Translations under genes and position numbers: made by a program | Assembly (NCBI GenBank): GCA_029561355.1 | Contig: JAKQJD010000057.1 | Coordinates: 1-32,218, forward strand | Direction of reading: 5' to 3' | Origin: Bacteroidota bacterium | Lineage (GTDB): Bacteria; Bacteroidota; Bacteroidia; Chitinophagales; Saprospiraceae | DNA length: 32,218 nucleotides | Shown: positions 15,644-23,632 of the stretch, piece by piece | Layout of the letters: each line of letters opens with the position of its first letter | Position numbering within the stretch: the first letter of the stretch is position 1 | The notes under the pieces: generated by a model | What the model saw: only the letters and a program-made list of their open reading frames with translations | The model's database searches: none | What the model was told of the DNA's origin: nothing

Positions 15644-18600
15644 ATGCGTTGCATGAAAACCTTCTCTACCCTGATTTTTTCCCTCTGTTCCCTTTGGGTG
15701 CTGGCTCAAGCCCCCGCAAACGACGACTGCTCAGGTCTGATCGACCTGGGGGAAGTTCCCTATTGTTCCGACCCGGCGCAGTACACCAACGTCAATGCCA
15801 CGACCAGTGTAATTGCGGTTCCGACCGAAAACATTCCCGCCTGTTTCAACAATGAAGCGGATCGCGACGTATGGTTTCAGTTCACCCTGCCCGCCGACGG
15901 TAGCATTGTAGATGTGTCCATTTCGGTATTCGGTAATGTGTTCGGAAACGGCACAATGCAAATGCCGCAAGTGGCTATTTACCGGGGCGATTGCGTATTC
16001 GGTGGTTTGGCCGAACTGGATTGTGCGGCGGCTCCGCTGAATGTCAATCAGGTAGTGCTGGAGCAATTCGGCCTCACACCAGGCATTCCGTACTATCTCC
16101 GGATCAATGATTATTCCGCTACGGCCGCTCCCAACGCCGGAACGTTCCGCCTTTGTGTGGAAGAATACGTGCCGGATATCAACATGGGCGACGCGCCCGG
16201 TACGGAAAGTTGCACGGGTACGCTCTGGGATTCGGGTGGCGAAACCGGCGATTATATGCCGAATGAAGACCTGACTTTTACCATTTGCCCACAGGATTTT
16301 CACCAGTGTATCATTCTGAACGTCGTGAATTATGCGACGGAAAGCGGATTCGATTACCTGAGTTTTATCCAGGGATCGGATCTTACCGGCACACAGGTCA
16401 CACAGATTGCCGGTAACGGGCAGGATTTTCAGGTGCAGATTTCGGGCGATTGTGCGACGGTCCATTTCACATCAGATGGCTCTGCGCAGGACGAAGGTTT
16501 CCAGATTACCTGGGTTTGTTCTCCCAACGTGTGTAATGCACCGCCGATCACTAGTTGTGCTGATCCGATTGCAGTCGGCACATTGCCTTACGCTGCAACC
16601 GATCTGAACAACTGCTTTTCCGGAAACAGCATCAACGGCGGTCCTTGCGACAACGATGAAGCCTTTTTGTCGGGCAACGACTACGTTTTCTCCTATACCT
16701 CTCCGGGCGACGAATGTATACACATTACAACCACGGGTACCAATACTGAAGCGGGCCTGGGTGTATACGATGCCTGTCCCAACGCTCCCAATGCCAATTG
16801 CGTGATCAGCGCAGGTGGCGGTTTTAACAGTTCCAATCCTATTGTCAACGCGGCTTTCCTGGAAAATGCGGGAACCTACTATATCGTATTCGGCGCCGGC
16901 GACGACTGCTCGCCGTTCAATATCAGCATCGATACCATCACCTGCCCGGTCGTATTGCCGCCGGCTTCCACCTGCGATGCGGCGCTTAATATCGGCGGTT
17001 GCAGCACGGTGTTGCCACAGGTGATTTCGCTGACGCCCGGCTCCGGCGACCCTGATTTTATTCAGCAGGGTATCAACCAGGGCTGTTTCGTTGCGCCACA
17101 GCAAAACTATTCCTTCTTCTTCTTTCAGGCGGGCGCCGACGGCAAATTCGGTTTTGCCGTACAGGCCAACAACCCTACGGAAGCGTCCGACATCGACTTT
17201 AACGTTTGGGGCCCGATCGATACGCCGGAAGAGATTTGCGACTATATTACCAATAACCAGCCTGTTCGTTCGTCCTGGGCAGCAGGCGCCGACCTGACCG
17301 GTCTGGCAGATATCCATCCGCTGACGGGAAATCCGGTACTGGACGAGTTTGACTGCGGAAGCCCTGCCACTCCGGGTACCGGCGCCAATGCCGACGACTT
17401 CGTGAGCCGGCTGGATGTGGAAGAAGGGAAGATTTATGTGATCATGCTCGACGACTTTGGAAATGCCATTGTAAATGACGGTATTTCCATCAATTTCGAC
17501 GTAACGACTGAAGGTGTGCTGGACGGTCTGGATAACGCGATCACGATCACCGCCGATACGGCAGTGTGCAGCGGCCAGCCCGTACAATTACTGGCCTCCG
17601 GCGGTGCAGCGTACAGCTGGCAGCCTGATCCGAGCCTGTCGTGTATCAATTGCCCCGATCCGATTGCAACACCTTCCGTATCAACCACATATCAGGTGCA
17701 GGTGGCAACTACTTGCAGCCAGATTACCAAAATTGTGGATGTTAAAATCATCGAATTGTCGCTGGGACCTGATGTAACTGTATGCAACGGCGCCAGTTTT
17801 ACCCTGAACCCCAACCCTTACCCGGAAGCCACTTACAGCTGGAGCGGCAGCCCCGGCCTGAGTTGCACCGATTGCCCTTCGCCTCAGGTGGAAGGTCTGA
17901 CTACAGGTACCTATACCTTTATCGGTGTGCTTTCCACCCCGCAATGTGTAAAAACGGATTCGATTATCGTCAACGTGATCAGCGGACAACAACCGCAGTA
18001 TAACATTGCAAACGACCAGATCATTTGTGCCGGCACGACCGTAGACCTGGGTGGCGCGGCTGTTCCGGGAAGTTTTTATATCTGGTCTTCCGTGCCGGAC
18101 GGTTTGCAGGATGAAACCGCCAACCCGTCCGTTACTCCGACCGAGACAACGACTTATTACCTGGAAGTAGCAAACGGTACCTGTGCCGTAACTGCTTTAG
18201 ACAGTATTACGCTGACCGTTTACCAGTCGCCGGTGCTTGCCGTGCAGGGAGATACGCTGGTTTGCCAGGGGCAAAGCGTCGTGCTGGGAACTACGGATCC
18301 GGAAACAGGTATTCAATACGTATGGACGCCTGCGGATTCGCTGGATAATGCCAGTATTGCCAATCCTGTCGCAACACCTTCACAAACAACTACTTATACG
18401 CTGGTCGCGTCTAACCCGGGCTGTACCGAAACACGTACTGTTGAAGTAGCAGTTTCGATTATTGACCTGCAAATAAATGTGGAAGATACCGTGCAAATAT
18501 GCAAGGGTACTTCCGTGCAAATACTGGCGGCTGCTTCTCCGACCGGTACACCTGTTGTATGGAATCCGCTGGCCGGCCTGCAGGTCGGGCCGAACGGCGG

Positions 18601-20644
18601 CAGCGCAGTGGCCACCCCGGATGAAACGACCTTGTACACCGCAACGGTTTCGGTACCGGGTTGTGTCAAAACGCAAACCATTTATATCACCGTGGATAGT
18701 TTGCCGGTCGATCTTGGAATTAATCCGGTTGACACCACTGTTTGCCAGGGCAGCCAGGTTATCCTCAAATCGACGGTATACGAACCCGCTGAATACCCGA
18801 TTATCGAATTTATCTGGACGCCGGGAACGGGCCAGTTGACGCCCGACAGTTTGTTCAACCTGGTAGTTCAACCGGATGATACGATTACCTATTATCGCAT
18901 GACCCGCCACGGCGCCTGCATTACCACGGATTCCGTGCTGGTCAACGTGATTCAACCGCCGCCGCTCACGGTTACGCCCGTTACCAGCAACCTTTGCCTG
19001 GGTGAAAGCGTAACCCTCGACCTGACTGTTCCCGACGGCGTGGAAGAGATTATGTGGTCGCCTGCAACGGGGCTTTCCTGTACGGAATGCAATGACCCTG
19101 TGGCAACGCCTACCGCCTCGACGACCTACACCGTATCAGGCAAGTTCGACGGATGCCCGACCATGACTTCCGCAACCGTGAACGTAAAAAATCCGCCTGC
19201 CTATCAGTTCCCGGCAGACACGGACCTTTGCGGAGGCGAATCCATTACGCTGAATCTGGTAAACGATCCTTCCGCTACCTATACCTGGACTTCCACCGAT
19301 CCGGCCTTTGGTACTGTCACAACAGCACAGCCTACCATAACGCCTACACAAACAGCAACTTATACGCTGAATGCGACCAACGGCTGCGCCATAAGCGCAT
19401 CTCTTACCGTAACGGTGGCCAACGGTACACTTACTACGGACGGCGACACAACCATCTGTTCCAATTTCAATGCCCCGCTTTCCGCATCGGGTAACCTGCC
19501 GGGCAGTTATTTGTGGAGTACCGGCGCTACGCAACAAGCGATCGTTGTAGCGCCTGCTGTAACCACGACCTACACGGTAATCTATACGTACGGTGACGAT
19601 TGCACACTGACCGACGAGATCATCGTGAACGTACAAGGCGAAGGCGCTGCACTCACTTTCCCGACAGATCTGCAGTTATGTCCGGGAGAAAGTGTTACCC
19701 TGAATTCTACCGTTACACCCGGTGCAACCTACACCTGGTCAAGTACTCCGGCCGGTTTCACATCCAGCGAGGGGGGACCAACGGTAACGCCGGCGGTATC
19801 CACAACATATTCCGTTACCGCTACGCTGGGCAACTGCGTACGCACGGAAAACGTTGCCGTAGTAGTATTCAGCGGGGTTACACTGACGGCCAGCGCAGAT
19901 ATTACCCTGTGTGCCGGCGAAAGCACAACACTCACTGCCAACGGCTCCGCTACGGGTACTTACCAGTGGACGCCGGGCGGAAATACGCCTTCCATCACGG
20001 TTTCACCTTCCGAAACAACTACTTACAACCTGCTGTATACTTACGGCGACGGCTGTACGCTCTCCGATATGGTAACAGTAACAGTAGTGATGGGTTTCGA
20101 CGTGCGAATCGAACCCACACCGGATGTTACCAGCATTTATGTAGGTGAACCATTGGAGTTGATGGCCATCGTTTCGCCGACACAAAGCCTGACCGGATTC
20201 CAGTTCCAGTGGTTCGAAAACGGCACAGGTTCCGGCACCGGCGAAAGTTACAGTGCCGTACCGACCCTTACTTCACAGGACAGCCTGCTGTTCAAGTATG
20301 TAGTTGTAGGCACTTCTCCAAACGGATGTATGTCATCCGATACGTTCTCCGTGATGGTACGGGCTCCAGTGGTGGTTATTCCAACCGCGTTCACCCCTGG
20401 CAACGACGATAACAACAAAACGTTCGGCCTGGTGGTGCTGGGTGGTAACGTTACCGTAGAAAGTATCGAAGTGTACAACCGCTGGGGTGAAAAGGTGTTT
20501 ACCGGCGACAATACCAACCCGAAATGGGACGGGCGTGTCGACGGCAATGAAGCGCCTTCCGACGTATATGTTTACGTGATCAAGTGGCGGCGGGGCGACG
20601 GCGCCCTGGAAGTGGTCCACGGTGACGTGACGCTGCTGCGGTAA
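15644..20644 (+). CDS. Giant exported multi-Ig protein with gliding-motility-type (CHU_C) sorting domain
   Basis: A 1666-residue cell-surface or secreted protein. It starts at the ATG at 15644, although MKTFST at 15653 is an equal alternative, and the signal peptide ends near VLAQA. In order: a DDCSG-type pre-peptidase-like domain (about 25-180); a CUB-like domain (about 185-295, with TGTLWDSGGETGDY and the closing EGFQITWVC); another PPC-like domain (about 300-430); a longer Asp/Gly-rich domain (about 440-625). Then come 11 tandem Ig-like units of 65-80 residues (about 635-1485), each opening with a C-x-G motif (for example VCSGQPVQL, ICAGTTVDL) and closing TTTY-like. A last Ig-like domain follows, then the 90-residue C-terminal domain with AFTPGNDDNN and YNRWGEKVF. 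That domain is the type B signal for T9SS export. Probable adhesin, ligand unknown. Confidence 0.93.
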   Translation: MRCMKTFSTLIFSLCSLWVLAQAPANDDCSGLIDLGEVPYCSDPAQYTNVNATTSVIAVPTENIPACFNNEADRDVWFQFTLPADGSIVDVSISVFGNVFGNGTMQMPQVAIYRGDCVFGGLAELDCAAAPLNVNQVVLEQFGLTPGIPYYLRINDYSATAAPNAGTFRLCVEEYVPDINMGDAPGTESCTGTLWDSGGETGDYMPNEDLTFTICPQDFHQCIILNVVNYATESGFDYLSFIQGSDLTGTQVTQIAGNGQDFQVQISGDCATVHFTSDGSAQDEGFQITWVCSPNVCNAPPITSCADPIAVGTLPYAATDLNNCFSGNSINGGPCDNDEAFLSGNDYVFSYTSPGDECIHITTTGTNTEAGLGVYDACPNAPNANCVISAGGGFNSSNPIVNAAFLENAGTYYIVFGAGDDCSPFNISIDTITCPVVLPPASTCDAALNIGGCSTVLPQVISLTPGSGDPDFIQQGINQGCFVAPQQNYSFFFFQAGADGKFGFAVQANNPTEASDIDFNVWGPIDTPEEICDYITNNQPVRSSWAAGADLTGLADIHPLTGNPVLDEFDCGSPATPGTGANADDFVSRLDVEEGKIYVIMLDDFGNAIVNDGISINFDVTTEGVLDGLDNAITITADTAVCSGQPVQLLASGGAAYSWQPDPSLSCINCPDPIATPSVSTTYQVQVATTCSQITKIVDVKIIELSLGPDVTVCNGASFTLNPNPYPEATYSWSGSPGLSCTDCPSPQVEGLTTGTYTFIGVLSTPQCVKTDSIIVNVISGQQPQYNIANDQIICAGTTVDLGGAAVPGSFYIWSSVPDGLQDETANPSVTPTETTTYYLEVANGTCAVTALDSITLTVYQSPVLAVQGDTLVCQGQSVVLGTTDPETGIQYVWTPADSLDNASIANPVATPSQTTTYTLVASNPGCTETRTVEVAVSIIDLQINVEDTVQICKGTSVQILAAASPTGTPVVWNPLAGLQVGPNGGSAVATPDETTLYTATVSVPGCVKTQTIYITVDSLPVDLGINPVDTTVCQGSQVILKSTVYEPAEYPIIEFIWTPGTGQLTPDSLFNLVVQPDDTITYYRMTRHGACITTDSVLVNVIQPPPLTVTPVTSNLCLGESVTLDLTVPDGVEEIMWSPATGLSCTECNDPVATPTASTTYTVSGKFDGCPTMTSATVNVKNPPAYQFPADTDLCGGESITLNLVNDPSATYTWTSTDPAFGTVTTAQPTITPTQTATYTLNATNGCAISASLTVTVANGTLTTDGDTTICSNFNAPLSASGNLPGSYLWSTGATQQAIVVAPAVTTTYTVIYTYGDDCTLTDEIIVNVQGEGAALTFPTDLQLCPGESVTLNSTVTPGATYTWSSTPAGFTSSEGGPTVTPAVSTTYSVTATLGNCVRTENVAVVVFSGVTLTASADITLCAGESTTLTANGSATGTYQWTPGGNTPSITVSPSETTTYNLLYTYGDGCTLSDMVTVTVVMGFDVRIEPTPDVTSIYVGEPLELMAIVSPTQSLTGFQFQWFENGTGSGTGESYSAVPTLTSQDSLLFKYVVVGTSPNGCMSSDTFSVMVRAPVVVIPTAFTPGNDDNNKTFGLVVLGGNVTVESIEVYNRWGEKVFTGDNTNPKWDGRVDGNEAPSDVYVYVIKWRRGDGALEVVHGDVTLLR

Positions 20645-20708
20645 AAAATAGTGTGAGTCGAGTGAAACAGGAATTGTAAAACTGCTTCACTGTCAACTTT
20701 TGTCGATA

Positions 20709-20820
20709 AACACACGTAGCGTAATTTAACCACATAGGCACATAGAACACATAGCGTAGCGTACTCTACGAACTATGTGCTCTATGTGCCTATTGTAGTT
20801 AAATCGCTCTACGTGTGTTT
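20709..20820. terminator. Long inverted repeat (CACATAG type) between convergent genes
   Basis: The arms at 20709-20754 and 20773-20820 are complementary over about 46 nt with a few mismatches and gaps. Both contain CACATAG units and the outer sequence AACACACGTAG. It stands 64 bases after the giant gene's stop and 13 bases before the stop of the convergent GxxExxY gene, so it can end both transcripts. Composition and placement match the element at 3358-3418. Confidence 0.75.
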
Positions 20821-20832
20821 TAGTGTTAAATG

Positions 20833-21252
20833 TTACATTTTAGGTAAAGCACGATAAATCTCATTGACGAGTGTCTTTTGGCCTTCCTTGAAAATGTTTG
20901 TACAATTAAAATTGAACAGAATGCCCTTGGGTTTTTCCAGCAATTGCATGTAGGTGATTAACTGTGCCTCATAAACGGGCTGCATTTTTTCAACGGCCTT
21001 TAATTGCACCAGAATGGATTCTTCTACGAGGAGGTCATAACTCAAACTGGCCTCCAGCAAAAAGCCTTTGTACTGAATTGGAACAACCTGTTGGCTGGAA
21101 ATTTTGAACCGCCGTCGCTGGAGTTCATAGGTAAGACAGGATTCGTACACCTGTTCTAAAAGTCCGGGGCCTAATTCCTTGTGTACGTCGATGGCAGCCC
21201 CGATAATTTCATAGGTGAGATGGTTCAGGTAACGTTGTGTCAACTGTTGCAT
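20833..21252 (-). CDS. GxxExxY family protein
   Basis: A 139-residue protein of the GxxExxY group, small proteins with a PD-(D/E)xK nuclease-like core and no established role. I use the ATG at 21252 (MQQLTQRYLNHLTYEI). An upstream in-frame ATG would add a cysteine-rich, unlikely leader. The naming motif is seen as GLLEQVY (residues 30-36). The segment LVEESILVQLKAVEKM normally reads VELKA in the family, the E-x-K of the nuclease fold, but here glutamine replaces the glutamate. It is divergent from the Crp/Fnr gene with a 108-base gap. A near-consensus AATCTTTG lies there on the plus strand. Confidence 0.88.
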   Translation of the reverse strand: MQQLTQRYLNHLTYEIIGAAIDVHKELGPGLLEQVYESCLTYELQRRRFKISSQQVVPIQYKGFLLEASLSYDLLVEESILVQLKAVEKMQPVYEAQLITYMQLLEKPKGILFNFNCTNIFKEGQKTLVNEIYRALPKM

Positions 21253-21360
21253 AAAAATGAATGTGTTTTGATTAAAGAATGTGCAAATAAAACACATAGG
21301 AAGAAAAATACATAGCCACACGAATCTTTGCTTTCAAAATACCGGATGGTTGTTAACACA

Positions 21361-21942
21361 ATGAATACGTTCCTCGCCCGCCATCTCCAGGACACCTTTC
21401 AGGTTTCTCCCGTCGAAGCCGAACAAATTGCAGCCTTTTTCAAGCCGCTGGAACTGAAAAAGGGAGAATACTTCCTTCTGGCCGATCAGTTCTCCAAACA
21501 CCTCGGTTTTATTGAATCCGGATTGTTGCGTGAATTTCTCTACCACGACGGACGTGAAATCACCAAGTGGATTTCCGGTTCGGAGTATTTTGCCGTCGAT
21601 CTGGGCAGTTTTTTATTCGGTAAAACGGCGCGTGTAAATATGCAGGCGCTGACGGATTGCCGGTTGTGGGTGCTTTCCAAAACCGACTATGCAGGAATCG
21701 GCCGGGCGGTTCCACAATGGCCTGAAATAGAAAAGATGTTTATCGCCAGGTGTTTTACGGTGCTGGAAGACAGGGTAGTGTCGCATCTGGCGTTAAGTGC
21801 CGAAGAGCGTTACGATGCGTTTTTTCGGTACAATCCTGAACTTTTTAATCAGGCGCCCCTTCAATATCTGGCTTCCCTGCTGGGCATGACCCCCGAGACT
21901 TTCAGCCGGATCAGAAAAAAAAGGACCCGATTGCATTCTTGA
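21361..21942 (+). CDS. Crp/Fnr family transcription regulator
   Basis: A 193-residue regulator: an N-terminal cyclic-nucleotide-binding-like beta-roll (about 1-115, LKKGEYFLLADQFSKHLGFIESG then the REFLYHDGREITKW strand pair), a dimer helix (about 118-140) and a winged HTH at the end. The recognition helix reads TPETFSRIRKKR, with E179, S182 and R183 matching the E..SR that lets FNR read TTGAT. The iron-sulfur cysteine cluster of true FNR is absent, with only two isolated Cys. The start at 21361 fits the family. A perfect FNR-type palindrome overlaps its stop codon and faces the next gene, a likely target. The effector is unknown. Confidence 0.9.
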   Translation: MNTFLARHLQDTFQVSPVEAEQIAAFFKPLELKKGEYFLLADQFSKHLGFIESGLLREFLYHDGREITKWISGSEYFAVDLGSFLFGKTARVNMQALTDCRLWVLSKTDYAGIGRAVPQWPEIEKMFIARCFTVLEDRVVSHLALSAEERYDAFFRYNPELFNQAPLQYLASLLGMTPETFSRIRKKRTRLHS

Positions 21943-21952
21943 TATAGATCAA
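21939..21952. promoter_or_regulatory. FNR-type operator TTGAT-ATAG-ATCAA
   Basis: A perfect 14-bp palindrome identical to the FNR consensus TTGATN4ATCAA, overlapping the TGA stop of the Crp/Fnr gene and 60 bases before the SRPBCC start. Its centre (21945.5) is about 40 bases upstream of the transcription start implied by the -7-like box at 21975, the spacing of class II activation. The neighbouring regulator has the matching recognition residues. Confidence 0.7.
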
Positions 21953-21974
21953 CCGGACGGTCCCGGAACGCCCC

Positions 21975-21982
21975 GACTTTTG
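21975..21982 (+). promoter_or_regulatory. Likely -7 box of the SRPBCC gene
   Basis: GACTTTTG matches TAnnTTTG at all defined positions but the first. It lies 30 bases before the ATG at 22013 and about 33 bases from the centre of the FNR-type site. No TTTG -33 element is seen, which would suit an activator-dependent promoter. Confidence 0.4.
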
Positions 21983-22012
21983 CATCATGTTTAACGATTC
22001 AATATAAAACAG

Positions 22013-22444
22013 ATGCAAGTCAATCCTGGTGCTCCGGTTTTTCAAACAAAAGAAATTTTTATTCAGGCGGCTCCCGAAATAGTATGGGGCGTGCTTACCA
22101 ATGTTTCCGGGTGGACGAACTGGAACCCGAAAATCAGCAACGTCCGCATGGATAGCGCAGTAGCCGTCGGTATTGCATTCCGCTGGACGATCAATGGCGT
22201 TCGTATTCTTTCTGTTTTTCATACGGTGGAACAACCGCATACCCTGGGCTGGAGCGGCGCTACATTCGGCGCTACCGCTATTCATAACTGGCATATGGAA
22301 GCCGTCGACGGCGGAAGCCGAATTCGGGTGGAGGAAAGTATGGAAGGCTGGCTGGTAGCGCTTTTCCGCAAAAAAATGAACCGCGACCTGGCCACCGATA
22401 TGCAGTTTTGGCTGGAAGCGTTGAAGGTGAGATGTGAAAAGTGA
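22013..22444 (+). CDS. SRPBCC family protein, probable target of the adjacent Crp/Fnr regulator
   Basis: A 143-residue single-domain START-like protein. The early helix signature IFIQAAPEIVWGVLTNVSGW, followed by TNWNPKISNVRM, is that of polyketide-cyclase/AHSA1-like SRPBCC proteins, which bind hydrophobic ligands. It ends in a long C-terminal helix. It follows the Crp/Fnr regulator by 70 bases and carries the FNR-type operator in its promoter, so regulated expression in response to the regulator's unknown signal is inferred. The last five codons (VRCEK) and the stop fall inside the heptamer repeat GTGAGATGTGAAAA, so its natural C-terminus has probably been replaced by the repeat. Ligand and pathway are unknown. 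Confidence 0.82.
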   Translation: MQVNPGAPVFQTKEIFIQAAPEIVWGVLTNVSGWTNWNPKISNVRMDSAVAVGIAFRWTINGVRILSVFHTVEQPHTLGWSGATFGATAIHNWHMEAVDGGSRIRVEESMEGWLVALFRKKMNRDLATDMQFWLEALKVRCEK

Positions 22445-22597
22445 GATGTGAAAAGTGAGTTGTCAATTGTGAGTTGTGAATTGTCAGTTGTGAGTATTAA
22501 TCACTCACGATGATCTTAACAACTCACAATTCACAATTGACAACTCACAACTCACATCTCACAATTGACAACTCACAACTCACAACTCACTATTCAC
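22427..22597. repeat. Heptamer (GTGAGTT) inverted repeat between the SRPBCC gene and dusB
   Basis: The left arm (22427-22495) is ten successive 7-nt units such as GTGAGAT, GTGAAAA, GTGAGTT, GTCAATT and GTGAATT. The right arm (22519-22597) is the reverse complement with AACTCAC, AATTCAC and AATTGAC units. The centre is 23 nt. The left arm includes the last codons and stop of the SRPBCC gene. The right arm ends 10 bases before the dusB -7 box. Confidence 0.85.
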
Positions 22598-22606
22598 TTT
22601 TTGCCG

Positions 22607-22614
22607 TACCTTTG
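22607..22614 (+). promoter_or_regulatory. Bacteroidota-type -7 promoter box for dusB
   Basis: TACCTTTG is an exact TAnnTTTG match, placed 18 bases before the dusB ATG at 22633, giving a very short leader. The -33 region lies inside the heptamer repeat and has no TTTG at the usual distance. Confidence 0.6.
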
Positions 22615-22632
22615 CGCCTCAAAAATTCTTGA

Positions 22633-23628
22633 ATGGTCAAAATCGGCAATGTAGAATTGGGTGAGTTCCCGCTGCTGCTGGCGCCCATGGAGGACGTCAG
22701 CGATCCGCCGTTCCGCAAATTATGCAAGGAACACGGGGCAGACATGGTTTATACGGAATTTATCAGTGCGGACGGGCTGGTGCATGAAGCCAAAAGTACG
22801 TTTCAGAAACTAGAGATATTCGATTACGAACGCCCGATCGGCATTCAGTACTTCGGAGGTCAGTTGGAAAACATGATCGAAGCGGCGGAAATCATTGAAA
22901 GCAAAAACCCCGACGTGATCGATATCAACTTCGGCTGCCCGGTGGCCAAAGTGGCCTGCAGGCTGGCCGGCGCGGGTCTGCTGCGCGATATTCCGCATAT
23001 GGTGCGCCTCACGGAAGCCGTGGTAAAAAGTACGAACCGCCCGGTAACCGTCAAAACCCGCCTCGGCTGGGACGATTCCACCATCAACATCATCGAAGTG
23101 GCGGAACGCTTGCAGGACGTTGGTATTCAGGCACTTACCATCCACGGCCGTACCCGCGCCCAGATGTATAAGGGTGAAGCCAACTGGGAGTGGATCGCCA
23201 AAGTGAAAAACAACCCGCGGATGCACATTCCTATTTTCGGGAATGGCGACGTGGATTCGCCGCAAAAGGCGCTGGAATACAAAAACCGCTATGGTACCGA
23301 CGGTATCATGATCGGCCGTGCCAGCATCGGATACCCCTGGGTGTTCCGCGAAATCAAACATTACTTCGCTACCGGCGAATTGCTGCCGCCTCCGGATATT
23401 CACGAACGGGTGCAGGCCGCACGCCAGCACCTGCGCGACAGCCTGGCCTGGAAAGGTCTCAAACTGGGTGTACTCGAAATGCGCCGCCATTATGCACCCT
23501 ACCTGCGCGATCTGCCGCATGTCAAACCTTACCGCGCCCGGCTGGTAACCGAAATGGAACCCGAAACCCTGTTTGCCATTCTGGATGAGGTCGAGGAGGT
23601 TTATTCGGGTGAAGAATACACAATTTGA
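22633..23628 (+). CDS. dusB: tRNA-dihydrouridine synthase
   Basis: FMN- and NADPH-dependent enzyme that reduces uridine to dihydrouridine in the D-loop of tRNAs. The 331-residue protein has the DusB-type N-terminus (LGEFPLLLAPMEDVSDPPFR), YTEFISADGLVHEA, and the catalytic-cysteine motif DINFGCPVAKVACRLAGAGL (about residues 97-116). It also has TVKTRLGWDDS, ALTIHGRTRAQMYKGEANWE, and the FMN phosphate loop GNGDV with GIMIGRASIGYPWVF. The protein then changes to the helical C-terminal domain. It is the first gene of a two-gene unit with the CCA-adding enzyme, whose ATG follows 5 bases after this stop. Both act on tRNA. The assignment to DusB rather than another Dus subgroup is by overall resemblance. 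Confidence 0.93.
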   Translation: MVKIGNVELGEFPLLLAPMEDVSDPPFRKLCKEHGADMVYTEFISADGLVHEAKSTFQKLEIFDYERPIGIQYFGGQLENMIEAAEIIESKNPDVIDINFGCPVAKVACRLAGAGLLRDIPHMVRLTEAVVKSTNRPVTVKTRLGWDDSTINIIEVAERLQDVGIQALTIHGRTRAQMYKGEANWEWIAKVKNNPRMHIPIFGNGDVDSPQKALEYKNRYGTDGIMIGRASIGYPWVFREIKHYFATGELLPPPDIHERVQAARQHLRDSLAWKGLKLGVLEMRRHYAPYLRDLPHVKPYRARLVTEMEPETLFAILDEVEEVYSGEEYTI

Positions 23629-23632
23629 AACT

